From contig NZ_KB893570.1 in assembly GCF_000374085.1 (NCBI RefSeq), positions 65,155 to 129,154 of the forward strand: DNA of 64,000 bases, given 5' to 3'. Shown in pieces: positions 44,216 to 51,276 of this stretch. The stretch comes from Spirosoma spitsbergense DSM 19989. GTDB taxonomy: Bacteria; Bacteroidota; Bacteroidia; Cytophagales; Spirosomataceae. Numbering within the stretch: position 1 is the first letter of the stretch; each line of letters opens with the position of its first letter. The notes below the pieces were generated by a model. That model made no database searches, had not been told where the DNA came from, and saw nothing but the letters and a program-made list of their open reading frames with translations. Both the position numbers and the translations under genes were made by a program.

Positions 44216-44268
44216 GTAATGGAAGTGAGGAGCCACCAATTCTATTTTCTTCTCCTCACTCCTATTAC
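44216..44268. repeat. Stop-to-start inverted repeat, trpE-trpG spacer
   Basis: Arms 44216-44232 and 44252-44268 match at 15 of 17 positions, with further partial pairing outward. The left arm starts 12 nt after the trpE stop (partial pairing begins at 44207). The right arm ends 23 nt before trpG and is a G-free run of CTCC/CACTCC words. Confidence 0.65.
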
Positions 44269-44291
44269 ACACTCCCCACTCCTTAAAAAAA

Positions 44292-44858
44292 ATGAAACTT
44301 CTTGTTTTAGATAATTACGATTCCTTCACCTATAACCTCGTGTATATTCTGCGGGAGTTAGGAACAAAGCCCGATGTAATCAGGAATGATAAAATCGCGC
44401 TGGAATCCGTTGGACAGTATGACAAAATCATGCTTTCGCCGGGGCCGGGAATCCCCTCCGAAGCGGGTATTATGCAGGATCTGGTCCGTATGTACGGACC
44501 TACCAAAAGCATTTTGGGTATCTGTCTCGGCCATCAGGGTATTGGCGAAGTATACGGAGCTACGCTGGAAAATCTGGGTGAGGTATTGCACGGTGTAGCC
44601 CATCGGACCATCATCACCGACCGCTCTGAATACCTCTTTCAAGACATTCCCGACGAATTGACGGTGGGCAGGTATCATTCCTGGACGGTTGTGCCTGACT
44701 CATTACCGGCAGATCTCCGCGTAACGGCTGTAGATGAGAAGGGCCGTATCATGGGTCTGATGCATTCACACTATGATGTCCGGGGATTGCAATTTCACCC
44801 GGAGTCGATTTTGACCGAAAACGGCGTGAAGATGATTCAAAACTGGTTAGCACTGTAG
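44292..44858 (+). CDS. trpG: Anthranilate synthase component II (glutamine amidotransferase)
   Basis: Releases ammonia from glutamine for TrpE. The 188-residue class I amidotransferase has Cys78 (GICLGHQ), His169 and Glu171 (FHPES). The N-terminus LLVLDNYDSFTYNLV is typical. It may also serve p-aminobenzoate synthesis, as in some bacteria, but its place in the trp operon favours anthranilate. Confidence 0.97.
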   Translation: MKLLVLDNYDSFTYNLVYILRELGTKPDVIRNDKIALESVGQYDKIMLSPGPGIPSEAGIMQDLVRMYGPTKSILGICLGHQGIGEVYGATLENLGEVLHGVAHRTIITDRSEYLFQDIPDELTVGRYHSWTVVPDSLPADLRVTAVDEKGRIMGLMHSHYDVRGLQFHPESILTENGVKMIQNWLAL

Positions 44859-44976
44859 AGACGCGATACCTCGCGTCTCATGTGCGACAGCAATAAATAG
44901 CATTTGTGCAAACTGCACACAATCACACACAGTAGCAAAACCCTCCGGTCAGGAGAGACGCGAGGTATCGCATCTC
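44858..44976. repeat. Stop-to-start inverted repeat of two REP-like palindromes, trpG-trpD spacer
   Basis: Arms 44858-44879 and 44955-44976 match at 21 of 22 positions. Each arm is also a hairpin on its own: the left is GAGACGCGA, a 4-nt loop and TCGCGTCTC. The left arm overlaps the last base of the trpG stop and the right arm ends 17 nt before trpD. Confidence 0.85.
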
Positions 44977-44993
44977 TCCACATAAACTAAACC

Positions 44994-45980
44994 ATGAAAG
45001 CGATTCTCAATCACTTATTCGAATACAAACACCTAACCAAAGACCAGGCGCGTGAAGTGCTTCTGGGCATTGGCCGGGGTGAGTACAATCCAGCGCAGAT
45101 AGCCTCCTTTCTGACCGTTTATATGATGCGTAGTCTACGGCTTGAAGAACTTGAAGGCTTTCGCGATGCGATGCTTGACCTTTGCCTGCCAGTCGACCTG
45201 GCAGACTACGATCCAATGGACCTCTGCGGCACCGGGGGGGATGGCAAAGACACCTTCAATATATCGACGCTGTCCTCCTTCGTCGTTGCCGGAGCGGGGC
45301 AGCGGGTTGCCAAGCACGGGAATCATGGGGTGTCATCGCTGGTTGGTTCGTCGACGGTTATGGAATACTTAGGCTATCGATTTACGAATGATGTGGGCGA
45401 ACTACAGCGAAAGATGGAAACAGCGGGCATTTGTTTCCTTCACGCGCCCCTCTTCCATCCGGCCATGAAAAATGTTGCCCCCATCCGGAAAGATCTGGGC
45501 GTAAAAACTTTTTTCAATGTACTGGGACCAATGATAAATCCGGCAAGGCCCGCCAAGCAGCTTGTTGGGGTGTTTAGTCTTGAATTGGCACGATTATATG
45601 CGTACCTTTATCAGCAAACCGACAAGCAGTTTATGATTCTGCACGCCCTGGATGGCTACGACGAAATTTCGCTGACCGGCGCGTTCAAAGTTATTACCAG
45701 CCAGACAGAACAGGTGCTGGAACCAAGACAGTTAGGGTTTGATGTGCTGAAGCCCGAATCACTGGCCGGCGGACAAACACTGGATGAATCAGCACAGATA
45801 TTTATGAATGTGCTGAACGACAAAGCCACCTCTTCTCAGAAACAGGCCGTTCTGGCTAATTCGGCCATGGCATTGCTGGCTGCCGGGAAAGTCAACGGCC
45901 GGGAAGATGCGGTGGCAATGGCACGGGAATCATTGGAAAGCGGAAAGGCGTTGAACTGTTTTAAGAAGTTAATTGCATAA
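44994..45980 (+). CDS. trpD: Anthranilate phosphoribosyltransferase
   Basis: Adds phosphoribose from PRPP to anthranilate. The 328-residue enzyme has the GTGGDGKDTFNIS motif and KHGNHGVSS, which bind PRPP, and the NVAPIRKDLGVKTFFNVLGPMINP block. It is the functional counterpart of the motif-poor paralogue at 34246-35505. Confidence 0.97.
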   Translation: MKAILNHLFEYKHLTKDQAREVLLGIGRGEYNPAQIASFLTVYMMRSLRLEELEGFRDAMLDLCLPVDLADYDPMDLCGTGGDGKDTFNISTLSSFVVAGAGQRVAKHGNHGVSSLVGSSTVMEYLGYRFTNDVGELQRKMETAGICFLHAPLFHPAMKNVAPIRKDLGVKTFFNVLGPMINPARPAKQLVGVFSLELARLYAYLYQQTDKQFMILHALDGYDEISLTGAFKVITSQTEQVLEPRQLGFDVLKPESLAGGQTLDESAQIFMNVLNDKATSSQKQAVLANSAMALLAAGKVNGREDAVAMARESLESGKALNCFKKLIA

Positions 45981-45995
45981 AACCAGCCGTTAGTC

Positions 45996-46044
45996 GTCAT
46001 TTTTAGTCATTTTTTTTGTTTCGCGATGAATGACAGTCAATGAC
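45996..46044. repeat. Stop-to-start inverted repeat, trpD-trpC spacer
   Basis: Arms 45996-46011 and 46029-46044 share two GTCATT/AATGAC words in register (12 of 16 matches). The left arm starts 15 nt after the trpD stop and the right arm ends 24 nt before trpC. Weaker than the neighbours. Confidence 0.45.
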
Positions 46045-46068
46045 CACTACTGACTACTCTGACAACGA

Positions 46069-46893
46069 ATGACAATTCTTGACGAGATTATTGCGCAAAA
46101 GCGAATCGAAGTAGCCCAGCGAAAAGAAACTACGCCAGTATCAGCACTGGAACAAATGCCCGACTTCAAACGGATATGCCTGTCGACACGGGATGCCGTT
46201 CAGGAATTTCGCTCGACGGGTATCATTGCGGAGTTTAAACGCAAATCCCCCTCTAAAGGCATCATCAATGCCAAGGCCGATGTAACAGAAACCACGCAGG
46301 GTTATGTTCGGGCGGGAGCAGCCGTCCTGTCCATATTAACCGATGAGCCCTTTTTTGGCGGAATACCGGCCGATTTGCAGGCTGCGCGGCTGGCGAATCC
46401 TGAAACGCCGATTTTGCGCAAAGACTTTGTTATTGACCGCTACCAGCTTCTGGAAGCTAAAGCCTGGGGTGCCGACGTTGTTTTGCTGATTGCCGCTTGC
46501 CTAACGCCGGAAGAGGTCAATGAACTTAGTATGCAGGCCCACGACCTGAGTTTACAGGTACTCCTTGAAGTACACGATGAGGATGAACTGAATCGTTGTC
46601 TCACGCACAACGTCGACCTGGTGGGTGTCAATAATCGCAACCTGAAGACATTCAAAACCGATATCGAGACATCGCTTCGGCTGATTGAGCAAATTCCAGA
46701 CACGTTTGCAAAAATCACCGAAAGTGGTTTGACCGATGCGGCAACCATGATAACCCTTTTCAAGGCCGGTTTCGACGGTTTTCTCATCGGCGAAGCGTTT
46801 ATGAAAACTACTGACCCAGCCGCAGCGCTGCAAGCATTAGTAACAGATTTTCAATCACGAATGCCCACCTTCATCAACTCGTTCAACTCATGA
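46069..46893 (+). CDS. trpC: Indole-3-glycerol phosphate synthase
   Basis: Closes the indole ring. The 274-residue TIM barrel has the N-terminal ILDEIIAQKRIEVAQRK, EFKRKSPSKGII with the catalytic Lys, LRKDFVIDRYQ and VGVNNRNLKTF. Its stop overlaps the trpF start by 4 bases. Confidence 0.97.
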   Translation: MTILDEIIAQKRIEVAQRKETTPVSALEQMPDFKRICLSTRDAVQEFRSTGIIAEFKRKSPSKGIINAKADVTETTQGYVRAGAAVLSILTDEPFFGGIPADLQAARLANPETPILRKDFVIDRYQLLEAKAWGADVVLLIAACLTPEEVNELSMQAHDLSLQVLLEVHDEDELNRCLTHNVDLVGVNNRNLKTFKTDIETSLRLIEQIPDTFAKITESGLTDAATMITLFKAGFDGFLIGEAFMKTTDPAAALQALVTDFQSRMPTFINSFNS

Positions 46894-47528
46894 AAATAAA
46901 AGTGTGCGGTCTACGCGACGCCGAAAACATAAAAGACATAGCCGCTCTACATCCTGATTTTATTGGCTTTATCTTCTACGATCAGTCTTCCCGTTTTGTT
47001 GGTGACGATTTGGACGAAGCGGTTGTAAGGTCACTCCCCAAGTCGATTCGAAAGGTAGGGGTATTTGTAAATGCCAGCCCGGATTATATTCTGAGAAGTG
47101 TAAAAAAATACGATTTTCAGTACGTGCAGCTTCACGGTAGCGAAACACCCGATTACTGCCGTAGCCTGAGGAACCGGGGTATTAACATCATCAAAGCATT
47201 TCGGGTGAATGAGTCGTTCAACTTCTCGATGCTGAATAACTATAAGGCTCAGTGCGACTTTTTTCTGTTCGATGCCAAAGGGGAGCAGCCTGGTGGAAAC
47301 GGTATTACGTTCGACTGGCAAATCATGAGCCGATACGATAACGAAAAACCCTTTTTCATCAGCGGTGGTATTGGCCTGGACAACCTCGACGAGTTGGTTG
47401 CCCTTAAGAATATTAAGCCCTATGGGGTGGACATAAACAGCCAGGTCGAAACGGAGCCCGGAGTAAAAGATGTAGCCAAAGTGAAGGAATTGATTGACCG
47501 GCTCCGGCCTGTTGAGGAAGAAGCATAG
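46890..47528 (+). CDS. trpF: Phosphoribosylanthranilate isomerase
   Basis: Isomerises phosphoribosylanthranilate for TrpC. The 212-residue TIM barrel begins KIKVCGLR with the catalytic Cys6. The general-acid Asp lies in LFDAKGEQPGGNG, and SGGIGLDN and GVDINSQVETEPGVKD form the phosphate end. It starts within the trpC stop (ATGA), indicating translational coupling. The 76-nt spacer to trpB lacks the stop-to-start repeat seen elsewhere. Confidence 0.95.
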   Translation: MKIKVCGLRDAENIKDIAALHPDFIGFIFYDQSSRFVGDDLDEAVVRSLPKSIRKVGVFVNASPDYILRSVKKYDFQYVQLHGSETPDYCRSLRNRGINIIKAFRVNESFNFSMLNNYKAQCDFFLFDAKGEQPGGNGITFDWQIMSRYDNEKPFFISGGIGLDNLDELVALKNIKPYGVDINSQVETEPGVKDVAKVKELIDRLRPVEEEA

Positions 47529-47604
47529 TAACGGGGTTTTTACGTGACGGGACCTTGAGTTCCCTCCTTTTGTCAGGATTACGCTTAGATTAGTACTCAT
47601 TCGT

Positions 47605-48804
47605 ATGCAAACCACAATAGAACCACAAACCTCTTTTGAGGTAACGGATCAAGGATTTTATGGCCATTTCGGCGGGGCTTTTATTCCCGAAATGCTTTAC
47701 CCGAACGTAGAAGAACTACGTCAGAATTACCTCTCCATTATTGCTGATCCCGGTTTTCAGACTGAGTTCTGGCAATTGCTGGAAGACTACGTTGGTCGGC
47801 CGACGCCTTTATTTCTGGCAAAAAGATTATCGGCGCAAATTGGTGCAACCATATACCTCAAACGCGAAGACCTGTGTCATACCGGAGCGCATAAAATAAA
47901 TAACACGATTGGTCAGATTCTGGTCGCGCAACGGCTGGGCAAGAAACGTATCGTTGCCGAAACGGGAGCGGGTCAGCATGGTGTAGCAACGGCAACAGTT
48001 TGCGCATTGATGGGTATGGAATGCATCGTTTATATGGGCAGCATCGACATGGAACGGCAAAAGCCCAATGTTGACCGGATGCGGATGCTTGGCGCAACAG
48101 TCGTGCCGGCCACATCGGGTAGCCAAACCCTTAAAGATGCCACAAACGAGGCCATGCGTCACTGGATTAATAATCCTGTTGACACTCACTATATTATTGG
48201 TTCTGTGGTAGGGCCACACCCATACCCGGACATGGTCGCCCGGTTTCAGTCGGTCATTTCGGAAGAAATCAGAAAGCAACTTTTCACTAAAACCGGGCGC
48301 GAAACACCCGACTATGTGGTGGCTTGTGTAGGTGGAGGCAGCAATGCTGCGGGGGCGTTTTTCCATTACCTAAATGAACCCTCCGTACGCCTGGTAGCCG
48401 CAGAAGCCGCTGGACAGGGCGTTTCGTCAGGACACTCGGCCGCTACCACTGCCCTTGGTAAACCAGGTGTTTTACACGGTAGCCGCACCATTCTGATGCA
48501 AACTGAAGATGGTCAGGTAACAGAGCCTTATTCTATTTCGGCTGGTCTGGATTATCCCGGCATTGGCCCGCTGCACGCACACCTGTTTGAGTCAGGCCGG
48601 GGCGATTTTTACGCCATTACCGACGATGAGGCTTTACAGGCTTGTTTTGAACTCAGCCAACTTGAAGGCATCATCCCCGCCCTGGAAACTGGACACGCAC
48701 TGGCGGCACTCGCTAAAATGAACCTCAAATCGGAGGATGTTATCGTAGTTTGTTTGTCAGGCCGGGGCGATAAAGATTTGAGTACTTATTCAAAGTATCT
48801 ATAG
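47605..48804 (+). CDS. trpB: Tryptophan synthase beta chain
   Basis: Joins indole and serine. The 399-residue PLP enzyme has Lys97 in HTGAHKINN, the GAGQHGVA loop and the C-terminal CLSGRGDKD phosphate-binding end. It is paired with trpA downstream. Confidence 0.98.
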   Translation: MQTTIEPQTSFEVTDQGFYGHFGGAFIPEMLYPNVEELRQNYLSIIADPGFQTEFWQLLEDYVGRPTPLFLAKRLSAQIGATIYLKREDLCHTGAHKINNTIGQILVAQRLGKKRIVAETGAGQHGVATATVCALMGMECIVYMGSIDMERQKPNVDRMRMLGATVVPATSGSQTLKDATNEAMRHWINNPVDTHYIIGSVVGPHPYPDMVARFQSVISEEIRKQLFTKTGRETPDYVVACVGGGSNAAGAFFHYLNEPSVRLVAAEAAGQGVSSGHSAATTALGKPGVLHGSRTILMQTEDGQVTEPYSISAGLDYPGIGPLHAHLFESGRGDFYAITDDEALQACFELSQLEGIIPALETGHALAALAKMNLKSEDVIVVCLSGRGDKDLSTYSKYL

Positions 48805-48819
48805 ATTGTACAGCCACTA

Positions 48820-48903
48820 ATTGTCATTCCCGGTCATTAGTTGTCATCAATCGTTTACTAATACCTGACAATCGAATGACTAAGAATGACCGTTAATGAC
48901 AAT
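48820..48903. repeat. Stop-to-start inverted repeat, trpB-trpA spacer
   Basis: Arms 48820-48838 and 48885-48903 match at 17 of 19 positions, built from repeated GTCATT words. The left arm starts 15 nt after the trpB stop and the right arm ends 12 nt before trpA. Confidence 0.75.
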
Positions 48904-48915
48904 CAATAACAACCA

Positions 48916-49710
48916 ATGACCCTATTAACTACCCAGAACCGTATTTCAGACCTGTTTTCACAAAAAAGTGAACGACTGCTGAACGTTTATTTCACCGCTG
49001 GTTTTCCAAATCTTGTCGATACCGTACCCATTCTTCGTGGTTTACAGGCAGCCGGTGTAGACCTGGTTGAAATAGGGATGCCCTACTCTGACCCCGTTGC
49101 TGACGGCGAAACTATTCAGCAAAGCAACGGAAAAGCACTGGAAAATGGTATGTCGTTGAAGAAGCTGTTTACTCAGCTAGCCGATTGTCGTCAGGAAGGC
49201 ATCACTGTCCCGATTTTGCTGATGGGCTATATCAATCCAGTACTACAATTCGGAGTAGAAAACTTTTGCCGGAAGTGCCAGGAAGTCGGCGTTGATGGCG
49301 TTATCCTACCCGATTTACCACTGGATTTATTCCTGTTTGACTATGCCGAAACATTCCGCAGGTATGGTATTCTGAATGTACATCTTATTACACCCCAAAC
49401 ATCAGAAGCACGAATTCGGCTCATTGACGAAGAGTCGGAAGGGTTTATTTATATGGTCTCATCGGCCAGTATTACAGGTTCCGTAAAGGGCGTTAGCGAT
49501 ACCATGGAGACCTACTTCAAGCGTATTCAGGCTATGAACCTGCGAAATCCGAGACTGATTGGATTTGGTATCAATAACCACGAAACCTTCGACATGGCCA
49601 GCCAATATGCCAATGGAGCTATTGTGGGCAGTGCTTTTATTCGGCACCTGGATGAAAAAGGGATATCACCTGATACCATTCGGGCATTTGTGCAGACGAT
49701 TCGGGCCTAG
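48916..49710 (+). CDS. trpA: Tryptophan synthase alpha chain
   Basis: Cleaves indole-3-glycerol phosphate to indole, which passes to TrpB. The 264-residue TIM barrel has the catalytic Glu52 and Asp63 in VEIGMPYSDPVADG, and the GFGI and GAIVGSAFIRHL phosphate-binding loops. It ends 17 bp before hisIE. Confidence 0.97.
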   Translation: MTLLTTQNRISDLFSQKSERLLNVYFTAGFPNLVDTVPILRGLQAAGVDLVEIGMPYSDPVADGETIQQSNGKALENGMSLKKLFTQLADCRQEGITVPILLMGYINPVLQFGVENFCRKCQEVGVDGVILPDLPLDLFLFDYAETFRRYGILNVHLITPQTSEARIRLIDEESEGFIYMVSSASITGSVKGVSDTMETYFKRIQAMNLRNPRLIGFGINNHETFDMASQYANGAIVGSAFIRHLDEKGISPDTIRAFVQTIRA

Positions 49711-49715
49711 CGGCT

Positions 49716-49723
49716 TACCTTTG
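49716..49723 (+). promoter_or_regulatory. -7-like box just before hisIE
   Basis: TACCTTTG fits TAnnTTTG, but it predicts a start at about the hisIE ATG (49728), so a transcript from it would be leaderless. Read-through from trp may be the main source. Confidence 0.3.
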
Positions 49724-49727
49724 CGTC

Positions 49728-50336
49728 ATGAATTCCGATATTAACTTCAATAAATCACCTGACGGTCTGTTGCCAGCCGTTATTCAGGATGCGGAAACGG
49801 GTAAAGTGCTAATGTTGGGCTACATGAACAGTCAGGCATACGAAAAAACCCTTGCTGAAAACATCGTAACATTCTTCAGCCGGAGCAAAAAACGGCTCTG
49901 GACAAAGGGGGAAACATCCGGCAATTTTTTGCACGTGCGGGAAATGCTGGCAGATTGCGACGGCGATACGCTGCTGATTAAGGCTACCCCTACCGGGCCG
50001 GTTTGCCACACCGGAGCCGATACATGTTTTGAAGAGGTTAATCAGGGAAAGGGACAATTCCTGAATTACTTGCAAGCCATCATCCACGACCGGAAAGTGA
50101 ATCCGTCCGACAAGTCTTACACGACTACCCTATTTAACCGGGGAGTCAATAAGATTGCGCAGAAGGTAGGCGAGGAAGCCGTTGAGCTGGTAATTGAAGC
50201 AAAGGACAACAACGACGACTTATTCAAAGGGGAAGCGGCCGATTTACTCTTTCATTTTCTGGTGTTGTTAGAGCAGAAGAATATGGATTTAGACGACATT
50301 GTATCCGTTCTGAAAAGCCGTCATATCAAACAATAG
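49728..50336 (+). CDS. hisIE: Bifunctional phosphoribosyl-AMP cyclohydrolase/phosphoribosyl-ATP pyrophosphatase
   Basis: Catalyses steps 2 and 3 of histidine synthesis. In 202 residues the HisI half (about 1-110) has ADCDGDTLLIKATPTGPVCHTG with metal ligands, and the HisE half (about 115-200) has KVGEEAVELVIEAK and EAADLLFH. No other his gene is in the window. It is probably co-transcribed with trp and so under tryptophan attenuation in part. Confidence 0.96.
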   Translation: MNSDINFNKSPDGLLPAVIQDAETGKVLMLGYMNSQAYEKTLAENIVTFFSRSKKRLWTKGETSGNFLHVREMLADCDGDTLLIKATPTGPVCHTGADTCFEEVNQGKGQFLNYLQAIIHDRKVNPSDKSYTTTLFNRGVNKIAQKVGEEAVELVIEAKDNNDDLFKGEAADLLFHFLVLLEQKNMDLDDIVSVLKSRHIKQ

Positions 50337-50344
50337 CTTCCTGT

Positions 50345-50415
50345 TTAGAGTTTGTCTTTTCGATAGCGGCAAGTGCCTCGGTGGTACCTGCGAGTCGTTT
50401 CTCACCAAACTCTGA
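50345..50415. repeat. Stop-to-start inverted repeat, hisIE-holin spacer
   Basis: TTAGAGTTTG (50345-50354) pairs with CAAACTCTGA (50406-50415), with one G-U pair. The left arm starts 8 nt after the hisIE stop and the right arm ends 8 nt before the next start. Confidence 0.5.
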
Positions 50416-50423
50416 CTAATTCA

Positions 50424-50759
50424 ATGGGCCTTATTATTCGCATTCTTATTAGTGCCGTAGCAGTGTGGGTTGCCTGCTACTTTATTCCAGGCGTTTCCGC
50501 AACCGGCGGAGCAGGAACCTACCTGATTGTAGCCATCGTACTGGGCTTTCTGAATGCTTTCATTAAACCTGTACTAACTATCTTGACTATTCCTATCACC
50601 ATTATAACCCTTGGCCTTTTTCTGCTGATTATTAATGTGCTAATGGTTTATCTGACTGCCTACTTAATACCCAATTTCCACGTCAACGGCTTCATTGCTG
50701 CCCTGTTATTCAGTATTGTAGTGTCAATCGTGACTGCCCTGATTGACGCGATTGTGTAA
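50424..50759 (+). CDS. Holin-like four-helix membrane protein (Phage_holin_4_2 family)
   Basis: A 111-residue protein with four hydrophobic segments and the family pattern GFLNAFIKPVLTILTIPITIITLGLFLLIINVLMVYLTAYLIP. Despite its name the family is widespread on bacterial chromosomes with no phage nearby, and its role is unknown. I chose the ATG at 50424 (MGLIIRILISA). It is followed by a terminator. Confidence 0.85.
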   Translation: MGLIIRILISAVAVWVACYFIPGVSATGGAGTYLIVAIVLGFLNAFIKPVLTILTIPITIITLGLFLLIINVLMVYLTAYLIPNFHVNGFIAALLFSIVVSIVTALIDAIV

Positions 50760-50778
50760 GCAGACGATAATTCTTCAG

Positions 50779-50816
50779 AAAAATGCCCTGACTAAAAAGT
50801 AGTCAGGGCATTTTTT
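50779..50816 (+). terminator. Terminator at the end of the trp-hisIE-holin unit
   Basis: A 16-bp stem (50779-50794 with 50800-50815), 5-nt loop, T run. Confidence 0.9.
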
Positions 50817-50890
50817 ATTATTCGTTAATACCCCAATTTTCATCTTTTTTAAAGACATTGGAGGTATCGGGACAAAACCTCAAAATAAGA

Positions 50891-51265
50891 ATGACATTCA
50901 TCCAAACCCCAGATGCCCCTGCGCCGGGAGGCCACTATTCTCAGGCTGTCGTCCACAATGGGCTAGTGTTCCTATCAGGAATTTTGCCTATCACTCCAAC
51001 CGGAGAGAAACTCTCTCAAGCCACCATATCCGGGCAAACTGAGCAGGTTTTGGCTAACCTCGATGCCATTCTACGGGCAGCCGGATGCACCCGTGAAAAC
51101 GTACTGAAAACAACTATTTTCATTGCGGACATTGAGGCATGGGGCGGGGTGAATCAGTTGTATGCTCAGTTTTTTGGCGACCATCGCCCGGCCCGCTCGG
51201 TCGTTCCTTGCTCCCCACTACATTATGGTTTTGGTATTGAACTAGAGGCAATAGCTGCGCTCTAG
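50891..51265 (+). CDS. ridA: RidA-family enamine/imine deaminase
   Basis: Hydrolyses reactive enamines released by PLP enzymes such as threonine dehydratase. From the ATG at 50891 it has 124 residues: FIQTPDAPAPGGHYSQAVVHNGLVFLSG at the N-terminus, the key Arg in RPARSVV and the C-terminal IELEAIAAL. The position-120 Glu equivalent is in the last strand. It lies just downstream of the trp unit and converges on the macroglobulin gene, 11 bp apart. Confidence 0.9.
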   Translation: MTFIQTPDAPAPGGHYSQAVVHNGLVFLSGILPITPTGEKLSQATISGQTEQVLANLDAILRAAGCTRENVLKTTIFIADIEAWGGVNQLYAQFFGDHRPARSVVPCSPLHYGFGIELEAIAAL

Positions 51266-51276
51266 TTCTGCCACAG

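Noticed and set aside
47529-47604. A stop-to-start repeat in the trpF-trpB spacer
   Set aside because: Only a 4-bp GGGA/TCCC pair is visible, not in the expected positions; it is listed as an exception.
50424-50759. Holin-like protein as a sign of a prophage
   Set aside because: This family is common on chromosomes without phage genes, and no capsid, tail, integrase or lysis genes are near.
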